A program made the translations under genes and the position numbers. Positions 1-7,858 of a stretch of DNA of 64,000 nucleotides are shown in pieces; position 1 is the stretch's first letter; the number at the start of each line of letters is the position of its first letter. The notes under the pieces are model-generated. The model was not told where the DNA came from, searched no databases, and saw only the letters and a list, made by a program, of their open reading frames with translations. Location of the stretch: contig NZ_CP119757.1 in the NCBI RefSeq assembly GCF_029320955.1, forward strand, positions 1,922,001 to 1,986,000, given 5' to 3'. This DNA is from Flavobacterium sp. YJ01. Its GTDB lineage: Bacteria; Bacteroidota; Bacteroidia; Flavobacteriales; Flavobacteriaceae.

Positions 1-924
1 TTTAGCCGTACAAATCGTACACTAGACAAAAATAAGACACAGGGTAACATTGTATGTTTTAGAAATTTAAAAGATAAAACAGATGAAGCAATTGCATTAT
101 TTAGTAACAAGGAAGCAATTGATGAAATCATTGTAGAACCTTATGAAGTTTATACTGAAAAATTCAACGAGGTAACTAAAAAATTGCTTGAAATTGCTCC
201 TAAAATTGATGCTGTCGATCATTTGTATTCAGAAGAAGATAAATTACAGTTCATTTTAACATTCAGAGCACTTATACGCTTACACAAAAAAATGAGCCAT
301 TATTCCGAATTTACTTGGAATGATTTGGAAATAGAGGAGCAGCTATTTGCAGATTACACCAGTAAGTATTTGGATTTAAAAGATAAGCTAAGCAACAGCT
401 CTCCAATAGAAAAAACATCTATTCTAAATGACATCGATTTTGAACTTGAGCTGATTAGACGCGATACAATAAATGTTACCTATATTATTCAACTATTAAT
501 TAAATATAAATTAAAGCACAGTTCAAAAGATAAAGAAATTATTGAAAAAGAAATCTCGAACTTATTGAACACAGAAGTTTCATTAAGAAGTAAGAGAGAA
601 CTGATTGAGAAATTTATTCAAGAAAGCTTACCGCACATTTCGGATACCGATATTATACCAGAAGAATTTGAAAAATTCTGGAATGAAGAACAAGATAAAG
701 CGCTAAAAGATTTAGTAAAAACGGAAAATCTTTCTGATGAAAAAACTGAAAAATTGATAGAAAATTATCTTTTTACCGAGCGAGAGCCTTTAAGGAAAGA
801 AATTTTAGACCTTCGCATAGATGGAAGACCTAGCGTTTTAAAATCTAAGGAAGTGGGTGACCGAATATTGAATAAAATTTTAGATTTCGTAGATACTTTT
901 GTTAATGGTATATCTGGAATATAA
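1..924 (+). CDS. hsdR: Type I restriction enzyme R subunit HsdR, C-terminal part (5' end outside window)
   Basis: The reading frame is open from base 1, so this is the 3' end of a gene that starts upstream; 307 residues are visible. The first residues (FSRTNRTLDKN, then TQGNIVCFRNL) match the end of the HsdR helicase motor, where the last superfamily 2 helicase motif is followed by a conserved GxIVxFRN stretch. The rest is the charged helical C-terminal region through which HsdR docks on the HsdM/HsdS methylase core. HsdR is the ATP-driven translocase and endonuclease of type I restriction systems. hsdM and hsdS are not in the window and presumably lie upstream. A TTG at 184 could be mistaken for a start, but the coding frame continues before it. 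The stop TAA is at 922-924. The following genes are also nucleases, so this sits in a defence island. Confidence 0.85.
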   Translation, partial: FSRTNRTLDKNKTQGNIVCFRNLKDKTDEAIALFSNKEAIDEIIVEPYEVYTEKFNEVTKKLLEIAPKIDAVDHLYSEEDKLQFILTFRALIRLHKKMSHYSEFTWNDLEIEEQLFADYTSKYLDLKDKLSNSSPIEKTSILNDIDFELELIRRDTINVTYIIQLLIKYKLKHSSKDKEIIEKEISNLLNTEVSLRSKRELIEKFIQESLPHISDTDIIPEEFEKFWNEEQDKALKDLVKTENLSDEKTEKLIENYLFTEREPLRKEILDLRIDGRPSVLKSKEVGDRILNKILDFVDTFVNGISGI

Positions 925-993
925 ACTAAAAGTTCGATTAGGATAATAGCATTTGCTAAATAAAAAATCAAATCACTTAAGATAGCAGTTATA

Positions 994-1707
994 ATGAAGA
1001 TAATAACTTGGAATTGTAATATGGCTTTCCGTAAAAAAGCGGAATTTATTTTAAAGGAACAGCCAGACATTCTGATTGTACCTGAATGCGAAAATCAAGA
1101 ACGGCTTATATTTGGAAATATGACGAGAAAACCAAATGACATCTTTTGGTACGGAAAAAATCCAAATAAAGGAATTGGAATTTTCTCATATGGTAACTTT
1201 AAAATTAAACTACTCGATATTCATAATCCAGACTTCAAATATGTTTTGCCATTATCTATTTACTATGAAAAAATTAATTTGACAGTTTTTGCTATATGGT
1301 CGCAAAAACCCGAGAAACATGATTGTTATACCGAGCAGGTTTGGAATGCTGTTCACTTTTATAGTAATTTATTAGACAATAATAATGTAATTCTTATTGG
1401 GGATTTTAATAGTAATTCCGTTTGGGATAAACCAAATAGAGTTTACAATCATTCAAACCTTGTTGATTATTTAAAAAGAAAAAATATTTTCAGCACTTAT
1501 CATCATTTTCATAATCAATTTCAGGGGCGTGAAAAAGATCATACCCTTTTTATGCACAGAAATATTGACAAACCATATCATATTGATTATTGTTTTGCTT
1601 CTTTAAACCTAATCAAGAGATTAAAAAATGTTACGGTTGGAAGTTATGAAAGGTGGACTAAATATAGTGATCATAAACCGTTAAGTGTTACCTTCGATTT
1701 AGTATAG
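994..1707 (+). CDS. Endonuclease/exonuclease/phosphatase (EEP) family protein
   Basis: This 237-residue protein carries the full set of EEP (DNase I / APE1-like) motifs: WNCN at 6-9, the metal-binding Glu region PECE at 30-33, GDFN at 136-139, HIDYCF at 196-201 and the terminal SDHKPL at 225-230. The family hydrolyses phosphodiester bonds in nucleic acids or small phosphoesters with Mg2+. There is no signal peptide, so it is likely cytoplasmic. It lies 69 bp after hsdR and before an Mrr-type endonuclease on the same strand, which suggests it is an accessory nuclease of the same restriction locus. The true substrate (DNA or another phosphoester) cannot be read from the sequence. Confidence 0.75.
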   Translation: MKIITWNCNMAFRKKAEFILKEQPDILIVPECENQERLIFGNMTRKPNDIFWYGKNPNKGIGIFSYGNFKIKLLDIHNPDFKYVLPLSIYYEKINLTVFAIWSQKPEKHDCYTEQVWNAVHFYSNLLDNNNVILIGDFNSNSVWDKPNRVYNHSNLVDYLKRKNIFSTYHHFHNQFQGREKDHTLFMHRNIDKPYHIDYCFASLNLIKRLKNVTVGSYERWTKYSDHKPLSVTFDLV

Positions 1708-1842
1708 ATAAAACCCGATATAGCGTAAAAAATTTAAGCAATTAGCTAAGACAACGATGATAAATTGAACAAAAAACGAGAAATAATTTGCGAGTACTTA
1801 CAATCCACACTATTAAAATATTTTAAGGACACATTAAAGAAT

Positions 1843-2691
1843 ATGAAAGGACCAGAATTTTTAAAATATATCGATCCAGTTCTGACAACGCTTCAATCCA
1901 ACGGAGGCGCTGGAAATTCATCGGATGTAATAGAACAAGTAATAGATAAATTGGAAATTACAGAAACCGAATTGGAAGAAACAACTTCAAATGGGCAATC
2001 GCGAATTAGAAATCAAATTCAATGGGCTAGATTTTATTTGTTTAAAGCTGGATTAATTGATAACGCTCAAAGAGGAATATGGAGATTAACAAAAGAAGGT
2101 TTAGATAAAAAATTAAGAGACAATGATGATGTTTATGAATTATTTAAAAAAGTTCAAGATAGCGTCAAAAAGACTTCTTCATCAAAACCACAAAAGGCTG
2201 AACCAAAATTTGAAAATATAGCAACCGAAGATGAAGAACATTCGATCGGATTAATAAACATCATACAAAATCTCACTCCAAGCGGATTTGAAAAACTTTG
2301 TAAACGCTTATTAACTGAAATCGGAATTAACGAAATAGTTATAACGGGTGGTTCTGGTGATCAAGGAATTGATGGAAAAGGAATTGTAAAACTTAATGAT
2401 GTTGTTGGATTAAACATCGTTTTTCAATGCAAGCGTTATAAAGAAACTGTTTCTCCGCATCATGTTCGCGATTTTCGGGGCGCAATGCAGGGACGAGGTG
2501 AAAAAGGGCTTATAATAACTACAGGTCGTTTTACGAAAGAAGCAAAGGGTGAAGCAAATCGTGATGGAGTTACACCGATTGAACTGATAGACGGTGATAG
2601 ACTCGTTGAACTTTTTGAAAAATACCAACTTGGTTTAAAGCCAGTTACAGTTTTTGAAATTGACCAAGAGTTTTTCAAAAGCTTTAATTAA
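1843..2691 (+). CDS. mrr: Mrr-type restriction endonuclease
   Basis: Two domains are visible: an N-terminal winged-helix Mrr_N domain (FLKYIDPVL through GIWRLTKEG) and a C-terminal Mrr_cat nuclease domain. The catalytic core is of the PD-(D/E)XK type in its D...QxK form: GIDG (Asp about 177), then QCK (Gln 195, Lys 197 from this start), then GLIITTGRFT. Mrr enzymes cut methylated DNA. The ATG at 1843 is chosen because the family normally begins a few residues before the FLKYIDPVL helix, giving 282 residues against about 304 in E. coli Mrr. The frame is open further upstream and a TTG at 1765 would add 26 residues. Neighbours are the EEP nuclease and hsdR, so it is probably part of the defence locus. 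Confidence 0.8.
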   Translation: MKGPEFLKYIDPVLTTLQSNGGAGNSSDVIEQVIDKLEITETELEETTSNGQSRIRNQIQWARFYLFKAGLIDNAQRGIWRLTKEGLDKKLRDNDDVYELFKKVQDSVKKTSSSKPQKAEPKFENIATEDEEHSIGLINIIQNLTPSGFEKLCKRLLTEIGINEIVITGGSGDQGIDGKGIVKLNDVVGLNIVFQCKRYKETVSPHHVRDFRGAMQGRGEKGLIITTGRFTKEAKGEANRDGVTPIELIDGDRLVELFEKYQLGLKPVTVFEIDQEFFKSFN

Positions 2692-2738
2692 ACAACCTGA
2701 TATTCTCCTAATAACTAATTTAATTTTATCACAAAGTT

Positions 2739-2838
2739 CGGGAATCGCGTGCGGGCGCTAGCAAAAAATTCCCCCATAAATGCAGGAAAAAAATCCTGCT
2801 TTATTGCGTTGCTTTTTGCGCTTGCTACACGATTCCCG
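2739..2838. repeat. Long imperfect palindrome with internal hairpin, upstream of the JAB gene
   Basis: The left arm begins CGGGAATCG (2739-2747) and the right arm ends CGATTCCCG (2830-2838). The complementarity continues inward, with small mismatches, for about 28 bases per arm. Inside lies a second perfect hairpin, GCAGGA and TCCTGC (2782-2799), around an A-run. The arms are GC-rich in otherwise AT-rich DNA. The element ends 36 bp before the ATG of the JAB protein. It could be a folded recombination site, a REP-like element or a leader structure; the sequence alone does not decide. Confidence 0.7.
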
Positions 2839-2874
2839 GTGAATGTTCCATAATTAATTTAAAATATAGAAATT

Positions 2875-3339
2875 ATGGAAACTTTAAATCAAAACTGGCA
2901 GATTGTATCTGAAATTGAACTTATCTATAAAACAAAGGTAAAAAACTCTGAAAGACCGCAAATCAAATCTTCGAAAGATGCATATAAACTCGCTCTTTCA
3001 GCGTGGGATTATAATAAAATAGAATTCTTTGAGCAGTTCAAAGTATTATTTATGAATCAAGCTCACAAGGCACTTGGAATTTACGAAATTTCTTCTGGAG
3101 GAATTGCAGGAACTGTTGTAGATATCAGATTAATATTTTCAGCAGCTCTTAAAGCAAATGCTACTTCACTGATGATAATTCACAATCATCCTTCAGGAAA
3201 TCTTATAGCATCTGAAGCTGATAAAAATATAACTAAAAAAGTAAAAGAAGCCGGAAAACTCCTTGATATTACACTACTGGATTCATTAATTATAACTTCT
3301 GAATCATACTATTCCTTCGCTGATGAAGGCGCTTTATAA
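2875..3339 (+). CDS. RadC-like JAB (MPN+/JAMM) domain protein
   Basis: This 154-residue protein is almost entirely a JAB domain. The JAMM zinc site is intact: HNHPSGN with His103 and His105, then Asp116, and a Glu in the FFEQF segment near 50-53. It is the short form of the RadC family, without the N-terminal helix-hairpin-helix region of chromosomal RadC. Such short forms are common on integrative elements and in defence islands of Bacteroidota, where their function is unclear; a role as metalloprotease or deubiquitinase-like hydrolase is possible but unproven. A 100-bp palindrome lies just upstream and a perfect palindrome spans the stop codon. Confidence 0.8.
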   Translation: METLNQNWQIVSEIELIYKTKVKNSERPQIKSSKDAYKLALSAWDYNKIEFFEQFKVLFMNQAHKALGIYEISSGGIAGTVVDIRLIFSAALKANATSLMIIHNHPSGNLIASEADKNITKKVKEAGKLLDITLLDSLIITSESYYSFADEGAL

Positions 3340-3351
3340 GCGCCTTCATCA
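3321..3351 (+). terminator. Perfect 14-bp hairpin across the JAB stop codon
   Basis: TGATGAAGGCGCTT (3321-3334) pairs perfectly with 3338-3351 around a 3-base loop. The stop codon TAA (3337-3339) lies at the loop edge. The following CTATTTTTA is a weak T-tract, so it is a plausible terminator or 3'-end stabilising structure. Confidence 0.6.
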
Positions 3352-3430
3352 CTATTTTTATCTGTAAAAGATTCCAAAAAATGTAAAAGCTTTTTCAATA
3401 AATATTTTAAGATGCGAGTGCAATAATCAT

Positions 3431-3473
3431 ATAATAATCATTAATAAAGTGGTTAGATAATTGAATGCATCTC
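3431..3473. repeat. Direct repeat copy 1 (left flank of the ABC-3C cassette)
   Basis: ATAATAATC at 3431-3439, then 11 bases, GGTTAGATAATT at 3451-3462, then TGCATC. The same order and spacing recur at 7666 and 8853. Copies 1 and 2 bracket the ABC-3C operon. Confidence 0.6.
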
Positions 3474-3585
3474 ACTCCCACGATATAAATTCAGCACGAG
3501 GTATTTTTACACCCATAATTTATCGCTTTTATTTTTTAAATATCCAATATAAAGTAAATAGTAGTCAGAAGAGTTTCTCTCGTTA

Positions 3586-5541
3586 CTATTCTATGTTCTT
3601 TAAACTAGGATTATCCTTCGTATAATATTCTCCTACTATATAAGTAGACTCTAAAAGTTCATCCGTAATATATGAAGTAGTATAAATCAATTGACTTTCC
3701 TGATTGGGATCTAAAGCAAGGACTCTTTTAATTAGAATATTCTGGAAGTTCTGGGCTCTTTCTTTTTCAATACCTTTATCTTCCATATTATCTGCGAAAA
3801 TAAATCTAGGATAACGCATACTATCTACAGTTAGAGAAGCAAGAAATAAAGCAAATCTTGCCGATATTTTTAAATAGAAATTAGAACTCGCTGAAAATTT
3901 TTGATATTGTTTAAACTTTTCGGTATTGTCGGTTTTTAGATAAACCAAATTGTTCGAGAAATCAATGATTAGATCCTTTGGTTCTGCAGTTGTAAATTCC
4001 CTCTGCCTGTCGAAATCATTATTAAGAAGATATACTCCTTCTGTTTGGATGTTTAAAATAGTATCTTTTTTAATTTTTCTTTGGGCTTCTTGAATTGTGA
4101 AAATTTTATACTTAAAAGTTCCGATATTTTTATCTAATGTAGTTTTCTCTTCTAAAAGTTTATCATATATATCTGCTTGCTCCAACATTGTTCTAAATTG
4201 CAGGATTTCACCCTCTGCTAATCCTTTTTGAAAATTCAGAGTATCAAGTTTTTCTAGTTCAAAAGGCCTTACATCTGTAATTGAATTATTTACTCTTTTT
4301 TGTAGATTATTTAATTCAGAAATCTCTTTTTCAAGATTCGATTCTAAAATTTTTAATTGTTTGTTTTTAAATGATAATAATTTGGTAGATTCATCAATTT
4401 GAAATTTGATTTCTAATTGCATTCTCTTGGCTTGAGTTATACCAAAGCTATCGTCGGAAATTTGTTTACAAAGCTTACAACTGTTTTCTACGCCTGAATG
4501 AACAAGTTTATTTAGGCATTCAGGACAATAATCTAAAGGAATATTGCCTAAAAATTCTCTTGTATAAACGGAGTTGTTCAATGCTCTATATTTGTCATTT
4601 AATGCATCTATAAAGAAATCTGAGTCAATTATTTCATTTTTGAAAAGTTCAATTTTGTTCTGTAATTCAATAACGGTTGTTCGTTTACCTGCTGTTTCGT
4701 CTTGTAAAATTTGAAATTCTAATTGTTTTGTTGAGTCATACTGCACTTCTTCAACATTACTTCTAATTCGTGATATTTCTTCGTTCAAATTTAAAATATC
4801 TGCCTCTTTATTCTCAATTTGTGTTTTTAAATGTTCCTTATCTAAAGCAAAAGCATTTTGAAAAAATCTTTTCGTTAAACGAATTTCATTCTTAACTTCA
4901 TCAAGTTGTTTTTCGGCATTATAAAGGTTGAGTTTTAAAGTATATAGGTCTTGATTGTAGACCCCTAGCAATAAATCAGATACAGCTTCTCTTACAGATT
5001 GCTTATCAAATTCTTCATATACAAATAAAGAGCTAGTTGGCGATTCTTGATCAATATACAATAATCTTAATACTTGATGAATTGTTATATTATTTTCTTC
5101 TTTAACTTCTGGAAGCCCTAATAATTCAAAAATCACATTCGAAAAGCTTCGCTTTTCAACTGTTGTATTATATTGAAATTTTTGCCAATATTTATTTGGA
5201 GGGGGTGATTGACTTTCCTCGTAATCGCCCCAAAAAAAATTCATTGCAATTCTTGAATTTATATTCTTTGTTTTTTCATTAATTTCAATGTATCTTTTTA
5301 AAGTGACAATTGTATCATTTGCTTGTATTTCAGCAAAAACTACTTGGCACTCTCTAGCTTCAGGAACGAAATCATTAAATTCACCTCCTAAAGCAAAAAA
5401 GATAAAATGTGTTATCGTTGATTTTCCACTACTATTATCACCACATATAATATTAATTCCATTATGGAATTTTTCGTCATAAGCAACCTTTCCTTCATTT
5501 GTAAAAACGACAAGACGTCTTAAATATAAATTATTTCTCAT
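3586..5541 (-). CDS. Rad50/SMC-like ABC ATPase of an ABC three-component (Lamassu-like) system
   Basis: This 651-residue protein has a Walker A motif GDNSSGKST at about 34-42 in a RecF/Rad50-style N-terminus, long coiled-coil arms (about 200-330 and 355-480), and in the middle a paired-cysteine hook (CPEC ... CKLC, about 337-357) resembling a zinc hook or finger. The C-terminal ATPase half contains a Walker-B-like FIFADNMED (about 580-588). This architecture fits the ATPase of the ABC-3C conflict systems, which include Lamassu LmuB; these sense foreign or abnormal DNA and release an effector. It overlaps the upstream gene by 11 bp and ends a tight four-gene operon. The Walker B segment departs from the canonical DEP or DDP form, so hydrolysis may be slow or altered. 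A plain SbcC-like repair ATPase is less likely given the partners. Confidence 0.75.
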   Translation of the reverse strand: MRNNLYLRRLVVFTNEGKVAYDEKFHNGINIICGDNSSGKSTITHFIFFALGGEFNDFVPEARECQVVFAEIQANDTIVTLKRYIEINEKTKNINSRIAMNFFWGDYEESQSPPPNKYWQKFQYNTTVEKRSFSNVIFELLGLPEVKEENNITIHQVLRLLYIDQESPTSSLFVYEEFDKQSVREAVSDLLLGVYNQDLYTLKLNLYNAEKQLDEVKNEIRLTKRFFQNAFALDKEHLKTQIENKEADILNLNEEISRIRSNVEEVQYDSTKQLEFQILQDETAGKRTTVIELQNKIELFKNEIIDSDFFIDALNDKYRALNNSVYTREFLGNIPLDYCPECLNKLVHSGVENSCKLCKQISDDSFGITQAKRMQLEIKFQIDESTKLLSFKNKQLKILESNLEKEISELNNLQKRVNNSITDVRPFELEKLDTLNFQKGLAEGEILQFRTMLEQADIYDKLLEEKTTLDKNIGTFKYKIFTIQEAQRKIKKDTILNIQTEGVYLLNNDFDRQREFTTAEPKDLIIDFSNNLVYLKTDNTEKFKQYQKFSASSNFYLKISARFALFLASLTVDSMRYPRFIFADNMEDKGIEKERAQNFQNILIKRVLALDPNQESQLIYTTSYITDELLESTYIVGEYYTKDNPSLKNIE

Positions 5542-6052
5542 CGTACCTACTTTCCATTAAATTACTCCTGCTTTTCAATCCTTTCTCTCCAAATAAAGAG
5601 ATATCATAAAAACTTGAAGTTACAATTGTTATTATATTTTTTTCTCTAGGTGATAGCTCTCCAACAGATTGAGAATACTTTTTTAAAAGTTCTACAGAAT
5701 TTATTTTTATAAAATTTTCTAATAAAGAATCTTTATCTATTATATTGTATGATGCTAAACAAATAAGAGCTGAATGTTGGTACGGCTTGATTTTTTGAAG
5801 TGTTTTACGCTCATCGTAGATTTGTTGATAAGGATTGTTTTTTATTACATGCAGTTGTTTCAAAATAGCTTTAAACTCTTTTTCGTTTCTTAAGGGTTTT
5901 ATCTTAAATATTTCATTTGGAAATAAAAGATAATAGTCCCATATTCTTATTTTGTCTGTCTCTATTTTTTGATCAGGATTGACTTTGCTTAAGAGATGTA
6001 ACATCCTAAAAATAGTGTGATATAAATCGAATGCATTATTATATAATATCAT
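5531..6052 (-). CDS. ABC-three component system middle component, MC5-like
   Basis: This 173-residue, mostly helical protein begins MILYNNAFDLYHTIFRMLHLL and has an IWDYYLLFPNEI segment near 40-50. That pattern (an N-terminal AFDxYHxxFR, then DYYLLFP) is the one I associate with middle component 5 of ABC-3C systems, a small winged-helix-like protein thought to bridge the ATPase and the effector, comparable to LmuC. The start overlaps the end of the preceding gene by 14 bp and its end overlaps the ATPase gene by 11 bp, so translation is probably coupled. No catalytic motif is visible. The assignment rests on family memory plus operon position. Confidence 0.65.
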   Translation of the reverse strand: MILYNNAFDLYHTIFRMLHLLSKVNPDQKIETDKIRIWDYYLLFPNEIFKIKPLRNEKEFKAILKQLHVIKNNPYQQIYDERKTLQKIKPYQHSALICLASYNIIDKDSLLENFIKINSVELLKKYSQSVGELSPREKNIITIVTSSFYDISLFGEKGLKSRSNLMESRYDEK

Positions 6053-6611
6053 AATTCTTCCAATTTAAATGACATTTTCCTGTTAGAAAATACACCATTC
6101 CATAAATATCGTTTGCGTTGTAATTTAAAAAATTATCTGCCTCACCTTCTCGGTTTAATACATCAAGAATAGGCTGAATTACCTTCTCTCTCAAAAGAAC
6201 AAGTATATCAGCTTTTTGAGCATTTGATTCAATTTGCGGAAAGACATAAGCGTAAAAATTATTATCTACCAAAGAAAAAATTTCGACATCTATTTCTTGC
6301 TGTGCCTGAAACATCTCACCTTTTACTACTCTTTTTGAATATTTTTCTTTGAGTTTTAATGCCCTTATTATTTCAATATTAGTAAAATTAGCATCAATAA
6401 GCTTCTGTTCTAGACCAATTCCGTCTTGTATAGTATTGTAATTAAGGAAATCATCTATAAAAGATTCATATCTTTCATCATTTCTTACTTCTTCTTGAAG
6501 TTTTTCAAACCTCCTCTGCCACTTAGATTTTGGAGCTAAATATATACTTTCGACATTTGCAAAGTTATTTTGCTGATCAATTAAACCATCATTATTAATT
6601 TCTTGGGGCAT
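6039..6611 (-). CDS. ABC-three component system C-terminal-domain protein (effector-side subunit, no toxin domain seen)
   Basis: This is a 190-residue protein. Its C-terminal third (ILDVLNREGEADNF, then NDIYGMVYFLTGKCHLNW) resembles the conserved CTD that ends ABC-3C effector proteins. The N-terminus is a short linker with a QQNNFANVESIYL stretch, followed by a helical part. In most known systems the CTD is fused to a nuclease, protease, TIR or other toxic module; here no enzymatic domain precedes it, and only a 113-residue helical protein is encoded upstream. It is the second gene of the operon, starting 2 bp after the first gene ends. Either the effector is split into two chains, the killing domain is unrecognised, or the activity lies in the ATPase complex. 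Confidence 0.6.
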   Translation of the reverse strand: MPQEINNDGLIDQQNNFANVESIYLAPKSKWQRRFEKLQEEVRNDERYESFIDDFLNYNTIQDGIGLEQKLIDANFTNIEIIRALKLKEKYSKRVVKGEMFQAQQEIDVEIFSLVDNNFYAYVFPQIESNAQKADILVLLREKVIQPILDVLNREGEADNFLNYNANDIYGMVYFLTGKCHLNWKNYDII

Positions 6612-6613
6612 AT

Positions 6614-6955
6614 TTACAATGTGACATTTCCGTTAACATTTCCAATGTTTACTTGTTTTTCAATGTTACCAGTATTATTTATTGTTTGATTTAGAGTATC
6701 AATTTTTGTTTGTGAATTGACAATGATTTTCTCCAGCTCGCTCTTTAATTCTGCATCTTCGTTTAAGACTTCAATTAAAGTAGATTGAATATCTTCCTTA
6801 TCCATTGTTTCAATATCTTTCCCCCTCTTGACGAAAGGTTTTTTTAGAAGATTCCAAATATCCTCTCCAATCTTTTTTGCTGAACCTTCTCCAATTTTCT
6901 CTATAAATGGGGAAGCTAATGCTAATGCTGTAGTCGCTAAATTAATTATTTCCAT
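6614..6955 (-). CDS. Small helical protein, first gene of the ABC-3C-like operon
   Basis: This is a 113-residue protein I cannot assign to a named family. Residues 1-20 form an apolar, alanine-rich helix (ATTALALASPFIEKIGEG), followed by charged amphipathic helices and a tail NTGNIEKQVNIGNVNGNVTL that looks like a short beta strand-turn repeat. A similar Q-N-x-G/A-N-V motif occurs at the start of the next protein, which suggests the two chains contact each other or derive from one split effector. The apolar N-terminus could insert in a membrane, which would fit a pore-type effector, but it could equally be a soluble helical bundle. The next ATG follows its stop after 2 bp. Confidence 0.6.
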   Translation of the reverse strand: MEIINLATTALALASPFIEKIGEGSAKKIGEDIWNLLKKPFVKRGKDIETMDKEDIQSTLIEVLNEDAELKSELEKIIVNSQTKIDTLNQTINNTGNIEKQVNIGNVNGNVTL

Positions 6956-7227
6956 TTTTTTATATTTTATACTACTCTAAATTAACACAGAAAAATCAAA
7001 ATTTATAGTTTACACTATTTTTAATACTTAATTTAAATAAAACTTCAATCCAGTTCTTCAAAGCAGAATTAATACATCTTATTTAAAATTTTACAGAGAC
7101 ATTTCAACAGAAAACTTCATTTATCCCCCATGTATCTTAAGCATGTCAAAAAAAGGAGAGATTATTTTTGCTTGTAAAAGTCGTCTTTAGTATTTACATA
7201 ATTACACGTATAAATACCTAATTTTGA

Positions 7228-7524
7228 TTAAATAAATTTTAATATTTTAACTTCATAAATTTCTCTCAAAAAAAGCTGTGATACAGGAGCAATGCTGTTT
7301 AAACTATAAGCTTTTAACCAATCTTCATTCTTGCTTAGAATTTGTTCATTCAGCAAAAAACCTTTTAAACTAAGGTTCAAGGCATTGAAATAATTAATTA
7401 GCTTCTCACATACGGATTTAGTTTAAAAACCGAATCTTACAAACTGCTGTTAATGGCTGTTTTCTTTTTCAAGCAACTCTAAAATTTCATTATCTTGAAA
7501 TGAGATATGTATGATAAATTTCAA
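7228..7524 (-). pseudogene. Remnant of a protein gene with two in-frame stops
   Basis: On the minus strand one frame reads as convincing protein for 98 codons but is broken by two TAA stops, after FQDNEILELLEKENSH and again after QQFVRFGF. It then continues for 64 residues (KSVCEKLINYFNALNLSLKG, then NEQILSKNEDWLKAYSLN, LFLREIYEVK) to a final stop at 7228-7230. No initiation codon of good quality is left. I do not recognise the parent family. It lies between the ABC-3C operon and the second direct repeat and suggests older, decaying cargo in the same cassette. The rest of 6956-7700 shows no gene. Confidence 0.5.
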
Positions 7525-7665
7525 GCATTATTTATTTTCAAATTTATAATTTTTACATTAAAATAATCAAAAGTACTTTTAATTTGATTGATATTTTTTA
7601 GAACTTATTTAAAGGCTATACAAACATAAAACACAGAAAAATTAGGATGCACATTCTAAAATACG

Positions 7666-7708
7666 ATAATAATCCATGATAATTTGGTTAGATAATTGAT
7701 TGCTTCCC
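7666..7708. repeat. Direct repeat copy 2 (right flank of the ABC-3C cassette)
   Basis: ATAATAATC at 7666-7674 and GGTTAGATAATT at 7686-7697, then TGCTTCCC, with the same spacing (20 bases start to start) as copy 1. It runs directly into TTCCCGCTAC (7704-7713), identical to the 3' end of the tRNA-fMet gene at 27005-27014. Confidence 0.6.
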
Positions 7709-7720
7709 GCTACTAAGACA

Positions 7721-7817
7721 AAAAGCTTCAGAGAAATCTGGAGCTTTTTTGTTTATATTAGATTTTTACTTAAGCTTAAGCAGATTGCGGGTGCGAAGTC
7801 GGAGACATTCGCACAGC
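7721..7817 (+). repeat. 97-bp dispersed repeat copy A (terminator hairpin plus second hairpin)
   Basis: It contains a GAAA-loop hairpin (AGCTTCAGA pairing with TCTGGAGCT) followed by TTTTTT, then TTAGATTTTTACTTAAGCTT, then a second hairpin GTGCGAA / TTCGCAC around the loop GTCGGAGACA. Near-identical copies are at 27022 and 27701. All three are preceded by GCTAC. Confidence 0.75.
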
Positions 7818-7858
7818 GTTTCATAAGACACTCTTCAAGGAGTTGGAAAACTAAAGGG

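Noticed and set aside
1765..1842. TTG start of the Mrr gene
   Set aside because: Adds 26 residues before the conserved Mrr_N domain; the ATG at 1843 fits the family better, though the TTG is not excluded.
2739..2838. Integron attC site
   Set aside because: The canonical RYYYAAC/GTTRRRY core pair is not convincing and no integrase or cassette row is present; kept only as a palindrome.
3586..5541. Housekeeping SbcC/RecN repair ATPase
   Set aside because: Too short for SbcC, no sbcD beside it, and the co-encoded small proteins fit a conflict system better.
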